Assembly (NCBI GenBank): GCA_003167365.1
Contig: PMTM01000006.1
Coordinates: 782,435-846,434, forward strand
Direction: 5' to 3'
DNA: 64,000 nucleotides
Origin: Spartobacteria bacterium
GTDB taxonomy: Bacteria; Verrucomicrobiota; Verrucomicrobiia; Chthoniobacterales; UBA10450
Both the position numbers and the translations under genes were made by a program. Under the pieces are notes generated by a model, which searched no databases, was not told the DNA's origin, and saw only the letters and a list, made by a program, of their open reading frames with translations. Below are positions 53,791 to 63,309 of the stretch, in pieces; position 1 is the first letter of the stretch; each line of letters opens with the position of its first letter.

Positions 53791-54491
53791 CGTGCTAAAC
53801 AGAGATGTTAAGCGCTAAAGTCGTATTCTCGCAGTTTGATTTCGTCTCTAGTGGGCATGATGGTCTCCTAGACGAAGGTGTTTGCTCGGACGGGGCGAAG
53901 ATTGTTTTCATAGTTTGTTTCTCAATTACTACGGCAACCATTAGCAAAGTTTCAAAAAATCCTTACAGGCCGATACTCAGTAATTCTCTTATTTGCCTTA
54001 CCGTGATCGGTAGCGGCCTCTGGCGACGACAGCTTTCGGCGAGATTGGGCGCTTGAACATTCAAAGTGACGCCGCGAAAGACCACTCCGCGCAGTTTTCG
54101 TCCCGTTAATTGATGCCTGCCCTTTGGCAGATATGCATTTGAGTCGCGTCCATTGAATCGCGCCAAAAATTTTCCCGGCGGGTGCCGACTCCAACGATTT
54201 CTCACAAGAACCATTACGAATTCGACGATCGGAAGTTCTCGATTTCTTAACTAGGAGACCTTGCTCGAAACTATAGTGGTAGGGAGGCCCAGCGTGTAAT
54301 CGGTCGGCGCCAGGGTTGGAACGCCGCATGCCGATTCCTGCCGCTCATATTATCAAACTTCTTCCTTGTATTCCTGGTCCAAAGCTCGGCAGGAAGAAAA
54401 AGGACCCGATTTCACGAAACTTCAGTTTTGGTTGTCCGTATTACATCACAGGGAACCCTCAGTTAAAGGCCCTAATACGAAGATCAAAAAT
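53791..54491. other. gene-poor region
   Basis: I see no convincing gene, repeat or RNA in these 701 bases. Frames at 53805-54056 (+) and 53952-54329 (-) lack recognisable motifs and overlap each other. The promoter of the DUF2235 gene should lie near 53800. Confidence 0.4.
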
Positions 54492-54792
54492 ATGAAGCAC
54501 TTTAAGTATGGTTTCTTAGTCGCTCTGGCGCTTGCCGTGGGTGAAAGATGAATTCACGGTCACCATCATTAAGCAAGGGGAGGTGAGCACCATACACGGC
54601 ACCTTCGATAAATCCGGAGATACGATTCGCTTCGATGCTGATGGAGCTTTGCCGTTTCTCAGCGTGAAATCTGGCGATGTAAATGCTCTTGACTGCGATA
54701 AGCCACTGAAGGGCCAGTTCACGGTGACCCCGCCGACGGCACCTGGTGTACCAGCGGTGCCGCTCACATTCCAATGCACAAAAGAAAAATGA
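54492..54792 (+). pseudogene. small secreted protein, frameshifted
   Basis: From 54492 a signal-peptide-like start (MKHFKYGFLVALALAV) runs in one frame into a stop at 54549-54551. A +1 frame then continues without interruption to 54792 with a beta-rich sequence (DEFTVTIIKQGEVSTIHG, AVPLTFQC). Together they look like one exported ~100-aa protein broken by a one-base change near 54540. An internal start at 54532 could also make a shorter product. Confidence 0.45.
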
Positions 54793-54899
54793 TTTTATCA
54801 GTAATGTATTTGAAAACCACCCCAGGTTCGTCGTCGACTGCTCTTATTCAACTATGGCGACAATCACCAAAACTACATGCGAGAAAAGAGATCCCTAGT

Positions 54900-55532
54900 A
54901 TGAAACAATCAATTATTATCAGCCTTGCTATAGCGTTGTGCGCTTCCGCCGCGATGCACGCACAGACGATCCACACTTCAACCTACGACGGGTGCGGGCC
55001 GACCGGATCTGCCACACGACCACAGGAAAAGTATCTTAACCCATTTAAGAACAGGGATCAGGCACCAGCACCATCTGATATTAACAAGAATATTAAATTG
55101 ACCGGAATGCTGATGTCTGGAGAAGACAAGAATCGATATGACAATCACATGGCCGCGCAAATTACTGGTTACGTCGCCAGCGCAAAAGTTGGCGGGATCG
55201 AATCATGCAATTGTAAAGCGAAAGACTTGCCCCATCGCGATACGCATATCGATATCGTCTTATCGCCCAATGATTATGGCAGCGCAAAGCGGCACGTCAT
55301 CGTTGAGGTCACGCCGCGAATTCGTAAACTGATGGCCGCACAAGGCAAAGATTGGAGCACGCCAACGCTTCACCAAAAGTTACCTGGCCACCTCGTGAGG
55401 TTCACGGGATGGATGTTCTACGACACTGAACATCGGCCACAGTGTTTCAACACCGCGCCGAACAACCCGAATGATTGGCGCGCGACAGCGTGGGAGATTC
55501 ACCCTGTTACGAACATCGAGATATTGAAGTGA
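54900..55532 (+). CDS. secreted protein, unknown function
   Basis: 210 aa from the ATG at 54900, which gives a good signal peptide (MKQSIIISLAIALCASAAMH-AQ). The mature part has CGPTG, ITGYVASAKVGGIESCNCK, HRDTHIDIVLS, VIVEVTPRIR and a closing TAWEIHPVTNIEI. The strand pattern with GYV, IVEVTP and HPVT recurs in secreted proteins of several environmental phyla and looks like an OB-type barrel, but I cannot assign a function. Two cysteines near CNCK could form a disulfide. Confidence 0.75.
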   Translation: MKQSIIISLAIALCASAAMHAQTIHTSTYDGCGPTGSATRPQEKYLNPFKNRDQAPAPSDINKNIKLTGMLMSGEDKNRYDNHMAAQITGYVASAKVGGIESCNCKAKDLPHRDTHIDIVLSPNDYGSAKRHVIVEVTPRIRKLMAAQGKDWSTPTLHQKLPGHLVRFTGWMFYDTEHRPQCFNTAPNNPNDWRATAWEIHPVTNIEILK

Positions 55533-55694
55533 TTGAAAGTTCTTTCATCGATGCTGATGGCATACCCGGCCATTTATTTATTTTGCGTTTTCCCCAGAGG
55601 CGCCGGCAGGGGATTTCACCTTGTCTTGGTTTGGTTGAGGAGAATCTCCGAGAAAACTCGAAACTTCGACTTGCAATACTCGTAGAAAGATTAT

Positions 55695-57371
55695 GTGAGG
55701 CCCATATCGGCAGGCTCAATCCTTCTTTTGCTATTTCAGTGCGTAGCTCCTACCGCCAGCGCAAGGCCTTCTGAGGCCGAGTTTGGAGTGCTTCGCGCTT
55801 GGCGAGCTAATAAAGGAGAGGGGTATCATACAGCTGGGCCAAATGATGTGATCGTCGTAGAGGTCAAAGACTTCTCGGGTTGGCTAATCCGTCAGGTAGA
55901 GATTCGTGGTTACTTCGCGGACAAGGCGATTGACTCGCGTTCTGATGACGTGAAGCGAATTATTCAGAACCACGCTTTTGAGGAGGCTACTGCCGCTGCG
56001 GACGTGCTCGAGAATGCCATCGAGGGCGATGTTGTAACTTTGAGGCAAATCCTCGGTAAAGAAACCGTAACGGTATACGCCAAGGCACTACTCACAAATG
56101 AGGGAAAGTGGGTAGAAAGCGAAGGCGATCAAGAAAAGCTTAACAAACTCAAAGGCCACCGGGCACCCGAGAGTGTTATTGGGCCACTGTTAACTACGAC
56201 ACTCTTTTCTCGCTTGCTTCCGCAGGATGGCCAGAAACCGCCAGATATACCAAAAACCTTAAAACTCCTTCAAGATGTCCGACTATGTGTACAGCAGTTA
56301 TTGCGTCCTGCCCGCGATCATTTACGTCCCAAGATCAATGACCTCGTTTTCGAAAATGTGACCCCTGGTAATCCTGACAGCGCATCGGTCGATCAATCTC
56401 GACGACCGAAAGCAAATCCCCTGGTCGATTACGAATGGCTTCGGTTCCAACTTGTCGAAGATAGCAAGAGTGCTGCAGTGTGGACCGAGTTACGTCGCTC
56501 GGGACTGTATAAACATGATGTAAGCCTCACACTGGTCACGATGCTTGGCGACCGTACGGTTCCGTTGCCGTCCACGATCCGTACGGCGAGTGCAGATTCC
56601 GGGCTGACTCCACCGCCTAATGCCGACCGATTTTTTCTCCAGATCGCCTCTCCTTTAACAACGGCGGGCGCTCTTTTTCTATTCGCTCTCATCTTGCTAC
56701 TCTTGATTGCGCTCGCATTTCGCACCGACTTGATTTCAGACACAAGCGGGATCAGGCGTCCCGATGGAATTCGACCCTATAGTCTGGCTCGAGCTCAGAT
56801 GGCGTTCTGGTTCCTCGTCATTATTTGTGCCTCCCTTTTCCTCTGGATCGCAACTGGTACGTGGCACATTCTAAACGAAACATGTCTCTGGCTAATTGGC
56901 ATTGGATCTGGGACGGCGCTTGGATCAGCGATCATCAGTGAGACCGATGCCGCAAAAGCTCCCTCTATTCCCCAGAATCCCCTCACGCGCAGTCGAAGCG
57001 AGAGCTTGGACAACTTCCGACAGCAGCTTGACGCAGCGATTGCTGAGGCGAATGCCGCTGTTGCAACCGCGCAGCCGGAATTGGCGACCCAATTAACCGC
57101 GCGCAGAGATGCGCTCGTGAAACAAAAAAACGACTTACGTCAAATGCCCCAGATTCGTTGGAGGCGGCTTTTGCGTGATTGGCTCACTGATGGCGACGTT
57201 TACAGTTTCCATCGATACCAAATGCTAGCGTGGACTTTGGTGCTCGGTCTATTTTTTGTTGCGCAAGTTTGGACTAATTGGGAGCTGCCGATTTTTGAGA
57301 AGACGACGTTTGCTTTGCTTGGTATAACGTCTGGTACGTATCTTGGTTTCAAACTGCAAAAAAGCCAGTAA
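55695..57371 (+). CDS. exported membrane protein, unknown function
   Basis: 558 aa from a GTG at 55695, giving a signal peptide (AGSILLLLFQCVAPTASA). A ~310-residue extracytoplasmic region is followed by membrane helices at ~328-346 (TTAGALFLFALILLLLIAL), ~372-390, ~398-410, and two at the C-terminus (MLAWTLVLGLFFVAQVWTNW and FALLGITSGTYLGFKL). Between them lies a coiled coil (NFRQQLDAAIAEANAAV). The segment YSLARAQMAFWFLVIICASLFL followed later by HRYQMLAWTLVLG looks like an internal duplication of one membrane unit. No family is recognised. Confidence 0.72.
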   Translation: MRPISAGSILLLLFQCVAPTASARPSEAEFGVLRAWRANKGEGYHTAGPNDVIVVEVKDFSGWLIRQVEIRGYFADKAIDSRSDDVKRIIQNHAFEEATAAADVLENAIEGDVVTLRQILGKETVTVYAKALLTNEGKWVESEGDQEKLNKLKGHRAPESVIGPLLTTTLFSRLLPQDGQKPPDIPKTLKLLQDVRLCVQQLLRPARDHLRPKINDLVFENVTPGNPDSASVDQSRRPKANPLVDYEWLRFQLVEDSKSAAVWTELRRSGLYKHDVSLTLVTMLGDRTVPLPSTIRTASADSGLTPPPNADRFFLQIASPLTTAGALFLFALILLLLIALAFRTDLISDTSGIRRPDGIRPYSLARAQMAFWFLVIICASLFLWIATGTWHILNETCLWLIGIGSGTALGSAIISETDAAKAPSIPQNPLTRSRSESLDNFRQQLDAAIAEANAAVATAQPELATQLTARRDALVKQKNDLRQMPQIRWRRLLRDWLTDGDVYSFHRYQMLAWTLVLGLFFVAQVWTNWELPIFEKTTFALLGITSGTYLGFKLQKSQ

Positions 57372-57508
57372 GACGTGAGCTAAACCTTGGCCTGTAGGAG
57401 AAATGCTCAAGAGATTAAAGAAGGCTTCACCGAAAAACGCTTGTATTTCGGTCTTAATGCGTCGCCCGGCGATCGGACGACAAGAAGATCAAGAATCGAG
57501 TCCGGGCG

Positions 57509-58618
57509 CTACGGAGCGATAGCAGTATAGCTATAGGAATCCTTTGCGTTGTAAACGCCCGCTGAAACTTGCTCCTTGAAGGTGATTGTGGCTTTATTGC
57601 CTTCAATCTCAATTAAAATATAGCCGGGTTTTTCCTCAATGTGTGCGACTTGGGATCGAGTCCAATCTTGATCGGCTGTACTATAAGGTCCGCCTTTGTA
57701 GAACGGTGCGCCCGCTGTCCCCGCGGTGAACTGGTGCATCTCAGGTCCCGGATCCCCGTTTGCGCGCACAATTTTCATATGATCATAAAAATGATCATGT
57801 CCGCAAAAATAGACCCGCGCTCCTGCTCCAATTAGACTTTCCCACATCACGTTTCGTTTGGACGGTTCAGCGGCCAAAACGTCCTCGTCCTTGTGATTGC
57901 CAGCCATGAACGCTGGCTCATGACCGTATACGAAAATGAACGGTCTTTTGTTATCTTTCAAAACTTGGTCGAGCCATGGTTGATTGACAGAGTGTCGATT
58001 TCTGTACTGATCAAGTCCTATAATCAGCACGGAATTACGAACGCAATAGAACGAGAGGTTCTTTTCACCATCGGGACCGTTTGTTGGAAGGGCGTATCGG
58101 CCTGAAAAAACCTTATTCCAAATGTCTTCGGCATGGGGGGTTTCTATTTCTGGATGGTTTGAGTCCTTTGGATTATAGCCAACAAATTCGTGGTTGCCCC
58201 GCACAGGCAACACGAGCACCCCATGATCGTAAAGCGACTTCATGGCGTCGCGCCAAGCGGTTAGTTCACTTTCAAACGTTGTGGAATCTCCCTTTAGGGC
58301 GTTTACCAAATCGCCTGTCCAAAGCAGCATCTCGGCTTTTTCCTTCAAGACTGCATCGCTTATTTCCTGAGTGATCACTTTGTTGAAACCATTGTGATCG
58401 TTATCGGCCCGGTCATCTCCGGCAACTACGATACGAAGTGTCTCGGAATATCCCGTTGAACAGAAGCCTATCAGCAAGACAGCTAGGATAGCCAGACCTC
58501 GACGCGTCGCGCGCCGAACGCTAGAGAAAAAGGACTCTATGAACCTCTGGTGAGAAGAAGACAAGCGCCCGTTGCAATAGCAAGAAACCGGGCTTGAATT
58601 TAGGGGGACGCGACTCAT
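57509..58618 (-). CDS. exported metallophosphoesterase
   Basis: 369 aa from the ATG at 58618; the frame stays open upstream to a TTG at 58807 that overlaps the preceding stop. A membrane/signal helix (RGLAILAVLLIGFCSTG) precedes the catalytic domain. The calcineurin-like motifs are complete: VVAGDDRAD, LLWTGDLV, PVRGNHEF, FVYGHEP and YFCGHDHFYDH. These bind two metal ions and hydrolyse a phosphoester; the substrate is unknown. Export to the periplasm or surface is likely. It directly follows the 353-aa gene on the same strand. Confidence 0.85.
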   Translation of the reverse strand: MSRVPLNSSPVSCYCNGRLSSSHQRFIESFFSSVRRATRRGLAILAVLLIGFCSTGYSETLRIVVAGDDRADNDHNGFNKVITQEISDAVLKEKAEMLLWTGDLVNALKGDSTTFESELTAWRDAMKSLYDHGVLVLPVRGNHEFVGYNPKDSNHPEIETPHAEDIWNKVFSGRYALPTNGPDGEKNLSFYCVRNSVLIIGLDQYRNRHSVNQPWLDQVLKDNKRPFIFVYGHEPAFMAGNHKDEDVLAAEPSKRNVMWESLIGAGARVYFCGHDHFYDHMKIVRANGDPGPEMHQFTAGTAGAPFYKGGPYSTADQDWTRSQVAHIEEKPGYILIEIEGNKATITFKEQVSAGVYNAKDSYSYTAIAP

Positions 58619-58803
58619 TTGTTTGGGCGGGTAGCGCCGATCTTGGAGGAATTCGAGCAAATGCGCAACGAAAGAAATCATCGCGCAGCGGCAACGACGG
58701 ATCGAACGGCGGGGTTGCTTTCTCCTCGGCCCAGCGCTCTTGCAGTCCCGATGCAGCTGCCATACATATGTCACCGACTTGCGCGCGTCTTCTCGCTTGC
58801 TCC

Positions 58804-59865
58804 TCAATTTTTCTTTAAGTCAGTTGGAACATTTTCGAGAATCAATTTCCAGGCTTCCTTTCGCTCCTTATTCCACTCCGCCTCGGTAGCATCAACGCTA
58901 TGGAGGAGTGGGTACGGCAAGAAGTCCCTAGGAGGACCACCCAGAAAGTTCGACAAGTTTACGGGTTGGTCCGGATCAAATTGCTTATACCAGCCAGAAA
59001 AGACTGTGTTAAACGCATAATCGTCCAAGCCTGTTATTGACTCAAAAGTTACGGTCATGTGGTTGAAATCAATGTCTCCATTTCGCAACCGCGCCTGAAA
59101 TCTCCTGAATCCCTTCTGCAATTCCTCTACATGTCGCGCATCTGTAATAACTTTAGACTGTGGCGGTTCTGTGAGAATCAAGTTAAATTCAAAGAGATCT
59201 GGGGTGGAGTCGTTTGAGCGTTCGCTGCTGGTGTGATACGTCGCTTTGGACGCACCGAAATATCTATAGAGAGCCGCCTGCTCTTCCGGGAACGATCCGA
59301 GTTCGCACTCCCTCGCGCCCCTGAGGCGCTCGACAACATGATTTATCAAACCATCGAAGGCTTCTTCCATCCAGATGCGCGGATAAAGCACGTAGCCCTT
59401 TGTCGCAGAGAAGTCCACCAATGCGACGCGAAACATTCCGTAAAAAAAGTATATCGCCTTCTCGTCAAACAGCGCGTCTTTGTCCACGTAGCTTTGCATG
59501 TCTTTTCCTGTAAGCCCTTTGGTCTCCGCCTCCTGACGGAGCAGGTAGCTTTGTAGCTCTTTTCCCGCAAAGCCTTTTTCTCGCGCCTCCTGACAGAGCT
59601 TGTCGTATCGCCGCATGTGAACGATGAGGCGTTCACCAACGGCTGTGAAGAAAGCAACATCAGGTCCGTTTCGGGTCGTCATCATCTCCCGTAGTATCGC
59701 CGCCTTGCTTTGGTTCTCTGCGTCGGCAATGCGATGTTTGTCTACTCGCGTCCCAATCCAGAATCCTATGACTACGAGGATGAGAGGAGTTATGATTGGG
59801 ATTACGAAGTCCTTGAGGATTTCGTACCGGAGCCCGTGCTGATTCTTGTAGACATCGTTGCTCAT
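58804..59865 (-). CDS. membrane-anchored protein with internal 19-residue duplication
   Basis: A protein of 353 aa. One N-terminal membrane helix (FVIPIITPLILVVIGFWIG) is followed by a soluble, mainly helical domain. Residues ~88-126 contain two copies of a 19-residue unit (KGFAGKELQSYLLRQEAET and KGLTGKDMQSYV...). No known family. It probably shares a transcript with the metallophosphoesterase downstream, with which it may act. Confidence 0.65.
   Translation of the reverse strand: MSNDVYKNQHGLRYEILKDFVIPIITPLILVVIGFWIGTRVDKHRIADAENQSKAAILREMMTTRNGPDVAFFTAVGERLIVHMRRYDKLCQEAREKGFAGKELQSYLLRQEAETKGLTGKDMQSYVDKDALFDEKAIYFFYGMFRVALVDFSATKGYVLYPRIWMEEAFDGLINHVVERLRGARECELGSFPEEQAALYRYFGASKATYHTSSERSNDSTPDLFEFNLILTEPPQSKVITDARHVEELQKGFRRFQARLRNGDIDFNHMTVTFESITGLDDYAFNTVFSGWYKQFDPDQPVNLSNFLGGPPRDFLPYPLLHSVDATEAEWNKERKEAWKLILENVPTDLKKN
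59488..59601. repeat. 57-bp in-frame tandem duplication
   Basis: Two adjacent copies (59488-59544, 59545-59601) with several substitutions, inside the 353-aa gene. The period is 19 codons, so the frame is kept. The divergence shows that it is not recent. Confidence 0.6.
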
Positions 59866-60405
59866 AAGGCTGCGCTCGAACCGATAACAAAAAACCTATG
59901 GTTGGTTCGTTCCATGAAAGGGCCGCTATCTGATATCTGATTTTCTTTTTTGCTCGATTTTGTGACTAGGGAAGCGCGACACGTCATTGATTACTACGGA
60001 ATTTAGAAGCCGAAGTTTTCGCTTTTTTTAACCCGTCCTCTCTTGGACAATTGAACTCACGCCTTCAGTCGCCCAAATCGGGCCAATACTGCCCGGAAGA
60101 CATTGCAGAAATCCTCGTGTATTGGCACGACCCCGAGAATAGGACAAATAAATGCAATTGAATTCGGCAATCCGGTAAGAATTAAGTAGGCCGCCCGGTC
60201 GCGAAATCGCTAGCGATATTTAGTATTGCGTATCCACCCGACATTCGTTTATAAAGCTGTTCGACGTAGCTATACAACCCCCAACAATGATTTCTTCCCC
60301 GGAAAGAGCCGATAGGATTTCCCTTTGCTTTCCCGCCAGACCATTGCGCCGCCCTAGAGTAATCGCTCGGTACCGGTCGTTTGATTAAATCGAGAATGGA
60401 GCGTT
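59866..60405. other. gene-poor intergenic region
   Basis: This region of 540 bases lies between divergent genes. I see no gene, RNA or repeat that I can support; promoters for both sides are expected. Confidence 0.4.
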
Positions 60406-60702
60406 ATGCCTGACGAACTTACTGTTAAGATGGATGTCCGGAGAATCGTCTTGGGCATAGCCAAACCCCTCACCGTCGACGGTAAGGAAATTACTACCCC
60501 TCGTCAGCTTGATCCTGCTTGGACGTTAGGACCCCCTTTTCCAATTGATATGGATAAGACAAAAATTGAGGGCGACCTACCTCCCAAACTTGACCTCTAC
60601 GTTAAGAAACTGAAGCCAAAATCATCCTTCACGCCGGGAGATATCAAAGACAACATGACGGTCGGTGACTTGGCAGAGCTTGTTTGGAACAAAGTGAAAT
60701 AA
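60406..60702 (+). CDS. small hypothetical protein
   Basis: A protein of 98 aa with no signal peptide. Segments VKMDVRRIVLGIAKPLTVDG and DNMTVGDLAELVWNKVK suggest a small alpha/beta domain; the latter resembles the end of acyl-carrier-like or linker domains but lacks a serine attachment motif. It ends 10 bp before the next gene on the same strand and is likely co-transcribed with it. Function unknown. Confidence 0.6.
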   Translation: MPDELTVKMDVRRIVLGIAKPLTVDGKEITTPRQLDPAWTLGPPFPIDMDKTKIEGDLPPKLDLYVKKLKPKSSFTPGDIKDNMTVGDLAELVWNKVK

Positions 60703-60712
60703 CAAGCCGTTC

Positions 60713-62035
60713 ATGACTAACGACAGAAACCGTCTTTCGGAGGCTGGATTCCTAGTCGTCGCCAGCTTGTTCGTCACTTCGCTCGTCTACGCCGACGATA
60801 ATCAATCCGATAAGAAACCCAAATCTGCGGAAGAAGTTTATGACAGCTTGGTTAAACCCGGAGAAGCTGGGATGACTAAAGCCGAAGCGGAGGAATATCT
60901 CAGAAAATATGACTCAAGGTATTCAGACTCGCGACTGCTCGCTTATGGAAAGTCCCATCCCGATTTTCAAAAATTTCAAGATCAAAACTTAACTAGCGAT
61001 GCCGAGAAACTAATTGAAGGGGAAGGTACGGACGTCACCGGTAATGGAACAATTGTTTTGACCAAAGCGCGATTCGTACAAATCGCGACGAAACCACCGG
61101 CAACTCTGAAGAAGGGCCCTCCGCCTGATCATTTATCAATTCTAACCAACGGCTTCTTGAAGGATGCAAACTTTAGCGTCACTAAGTCCACCACCGTTCA
61201 AGGCGATGAGAAGCGGCCAGCTCAATTTGGATGGACCGATAACGGAACGACTTCATTTTTTACCATCGATGGCGCCCTCAGCTATAAATTCAACAGCCTA
61301 TCGGCGTGGTATTTTGATGATAAGAGATACAGTCTCCAGCCGATTGTGAACCTTAGCGTTGAAGCACATACCACCTCACAAGCTCCATCTAAGAGGCAAC
61401 AGGATTCTATTAGCGCTAAGATGCCGGTGGAGCTGGTCCTTTCGAGCCCAAATAGCAGTAACAGCTGGGTCAACGACAATACGTTTCTTATCACACCCGA
61501 TTACGAAAGAGATCGGAAAAATACCACTGAAACCTCCGGGATCGATGTCCTCTGGTCGCCCACACTTTCTCCCCAAGTTGCACCGGGTCCCTTGATGTTA
61601 CTCCGGACCGGTCAATTCATTCCATTTTCACAGCTCTTCCCGCGATCTTCCTTAAACTATCCGGGCATTATTTGGCGACCATATGCCGGCTTCGAGAGCG
61701 GAAAACTACTCGTGTCCGATCCAAAAGACGTTGACGCAGCAAAAGCCTATGACGGGCAAAGCGAATATTCCCGCTTTGTTGTAACGACGCATACTGATCT
61801 CTATTTGACGCCAAACTTTGATATCGCGCTCGATTTCGCCCACCGAACATTTCTGACCGGCTCAGAGCGCTCATTCGATTTTATTGGAATTTCCCCCATC
61901 TTCTATTTGGACGGGACCCCCGATGATCCCAATAGTCACCATTTTTCCCTGGGAATGACCTACAAAGATGGAAAAACTACGCCGCAATTTAAGGATGTAA
62001 TGTCAATCAGCGCATGGATCGGTGTGAAATTCTAG
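60713..62035 (+). CDS. exported protein, probable outer-membrane beta barrel
   Basis: A protein of 440 aa. The N-terminus has a hydrophobic segment ending in an Ala-x-Ala-like site (LVVASLFVTSLVYADD). A helical charged region (~30-110) is followed by ~300 residues of alternating beta strands with aromatic girdles (YSLQPIVNLSVEAHT, YSRFVVTTHTDLYLTPNFDI). The last strand ends in Phe (SAWIGVKF), as in outer-membrane proteins recognised by the BAM complex. No specific family. Immediately downstream begins the cassette region. Confidence 0.7.
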   Translation: MTNDRNRLSEAGFLVVASLFVTSLVYADDNQSDKKPKSAEEVYDSLVKPGEAGMTKAEAEEYLRKYDSRYSDSRLLAYGKSHPDFQKFQDQNLTSDAEKLIEGEGTDVTGNGTIVLTKARFVQIATKPPATLKKGPPPDHLSILTNGFLKDANFSVTKSTTVQGDEKRPAQFGWTDNGTTSFFTIDGALSYKFNSLSAWYFDDKRYSLQPIVNLSVEAHTTSQAPSKRQQDSISAKMPVELVLSSPNSSNSWVNDNTFLITPDYERDRKNTTETSGIDVLWSPTLSPQVAPGPLMLLRTGQFIPFSQLFPRSSLNYPGIIWRPYAGFESGKLLVSDPKDVDAAKAYDGQSEYSRFVVTTHTDLYLTPNFDIALDFAHRTFLTGSERSFDFIGISPIFYLDGTPDDPNSHHFSLGMTYKDGKTTPQFKDVMSISAWIGVKF

Positions 62036-62100
62036 CCGCGCCCTTGAGTGTCCGTTATCGGGGTCACAGAGGCCTTCTGTAGAATAGCGAAGCTCGGACC

Positions 62101-62378
62101 CTGATCGCTTACAGGTGCTTTCATCTAGTTGCCGTTTGCTTAGTCAGTTTCGTCCACCAACTTTTACGGACTGGCCGATGGCGTAGCCGCCTGAGAAAGT
62201 ATGGTCATGGTGATCCGTCACGACTCGCCATCTGGACAGGGATGTTGTTAATCAACAGCGTGTTCCTAGTCATCACCGATTGCTGCGCGTTGTTTTCTAT
62301 ATCAGCGGCACAATGCTACTTACCGTCGGAATCGTCGGGATGCTATATAACCTTTTGAGATTAAGTCCGACCATCTAA
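62101..62378 (+). pseudogene. decayed gene cassette ORF (membrane protein remnant)
   Basis: The sequence just before attC 1 encodes membrane-protein-like peptides in two frames: FHLVAVCLVSFVHQL...MLLINSVFLVITD in one, then VVFYISGTMLLTVGIVGMLY in another, which ends at TAA inside the R'' box as cassette genes often do. No good start codon remains. A frameshift around 62,290 would explain it. Confidence 0.42.
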
Positions 62379-62509
62379 CCAGGCGGTGCAGCCAACCGCT
62401 GGCCGATTTCATATGACATATACAATCTTTACCTTTTTTGCGGTCGCGGCTGTTGTCGGGTAATACGCTGGATAGCTGTAGAAATTGTCGGCATAATCAT
62501 ATCTTAGAC
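62373..62509 (+). other. attC 1 (integron recombination site, R' box altered)
   Basis: R'' ATCTAAC (62373-62379), an inner arm with caaccgct, and a right end shared with attC 2 (gaaattgtcggcataatcatat-ttaga). The R' box reads CTTAGAC (62503-62509): the G before the TT, at which IntI cuts, is replaced by C. Length 137 bp. Confidence 0.72.
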
Positions 62510-62523
62510 CCTTGCTTAAACCC

Positions 62524-62883
62524 ATGAAGCATTGCCTTGCGATCCTCTTACTTTTTGCGGCGACGTACTCGCGTGCCGGATTACCACCGATTATGCGAGC
62601 CGAGGATGCAATGCGCCAGAATCTGCTATTGAATCATCCACGGCCTGAATATCCGTTAGAGGCGCGAATGTATCGCTTCACCGGCAGAGGCGTGTTCGAG
62701 CTGAGGTTTGACTACGACACAGGTCGACTGCGTGAGATTCACATTGCTACCAGCACTGGCCACTGGACCCTCGATCGGTCTGTCATCGCGACGCTGAAGG
62801 ACTGGCAGGCGAAGCCACATAGCCTTCGGACGATTAGTGTACCGATCATGTTCGTGATTAGCGACGCGCCACTCCCGCGATAG
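62524..62883 (+). CDS. cassette gene: secreted TonB C-terminal-like domain protein
   Basis: 119 aa from the ATG at 62524, 20 bp inside the cassette. A signal peptide (MKHCLAILLLFAATYSRAG) is followed by the TonB C-terminal pattern: HPRPEYPLEARMYRFTGRG, the FELRFDYDTGRLREI strand, ATSTGHWTLDRSVIATLKDW and KPHS. TonB C-terminal domains contact outer-membrane receptors; here the membrane helix and proline-rich arm are absent, so it is a free periplasmic domain. The stop lies next to attC 2, the normal cassette plan. The promoter is probably outside the cassette. Confidence 0.78.
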   Translation: MKHCLAILLLFAATYSRAGLPPIMRAEDAMRQNLLLNHPRPEYPLEARMYRFTGRGVFELRFDYDTGRLREIHIATSTGHWTLDRSVIATLKDWQAKPHSLRTISVPIMFVISDAPLPR

Positions 62884-63074
62884 GTCTAACCAGACTATGC
62901 CGCTGACCGCTGGCCGATTTCAGGTGACATATATTATTTTCGCTTTTCAGACTGCCCACAACAGAGCCGGATAACCGGCGGCAAATTGCCAGTGTCAATT
63001 TTGAGAGAAAGACGGACTTGTCGGCCAATGCGCTGGATAACCGTCGAAATTGTCGGCATAATCATATGTTAGAT
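62884..63074 (+). other. attC 2
   Basis: R'' GTCTAAC (62884-62890) and R' GTTAGAT (63068-63074), 191 bp, the longest of the four. Its right end is nearly identical to that of attC 1. The ATG of the next cassette gene (63073) overlaps the R' box. Confidence 0.85.
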
Positions 63075-63294
63075 GCTAAGCACAATCGCAATCAACTGGC
63101 GCGTATGCTTTGACCTGCTTTTCTGCGCCTTTGGAGTCTACCTCACATTATTCGCCTATGGATGGCTTCCGAGTCCCTGGCAAACTGACGACGAAGATCC
63201 TCGAAAGATCGCTATGCTAAACCGGTGGAAATTTCTCGGGCCGCTAACCGCTATCCTCGGTTTGTTGCAATTCCTTTTGGACCCGCGTTGGTGA
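63073..63294 (+). CDS. cassette gene: small two-helix membrane protein
   Basis: A protein of 73 aa. Two hydrophobic helices (VCFDLLFCAFGVYLTLFAYG and FLGPLTAILGLLQFLL) flank a short charged loop (TDDEDPRKIAMLN). The start codon overlaps the attC R' box (GTTAGATG), so there is almost no leader. No family recognised. Small membrane proteins are common in chromosomal cassette arrays. Confidence 0.68.
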   Translation: MLSTIAINWRVCFDLLFCAFGVYLTLFAYGWLPSPWQTDDEDPRKIAMLNRWKFLGPLTAILGLLQFLLDPRW

Positions 63295-63309
63295 AAGGCA
63301 ACGTTTATC

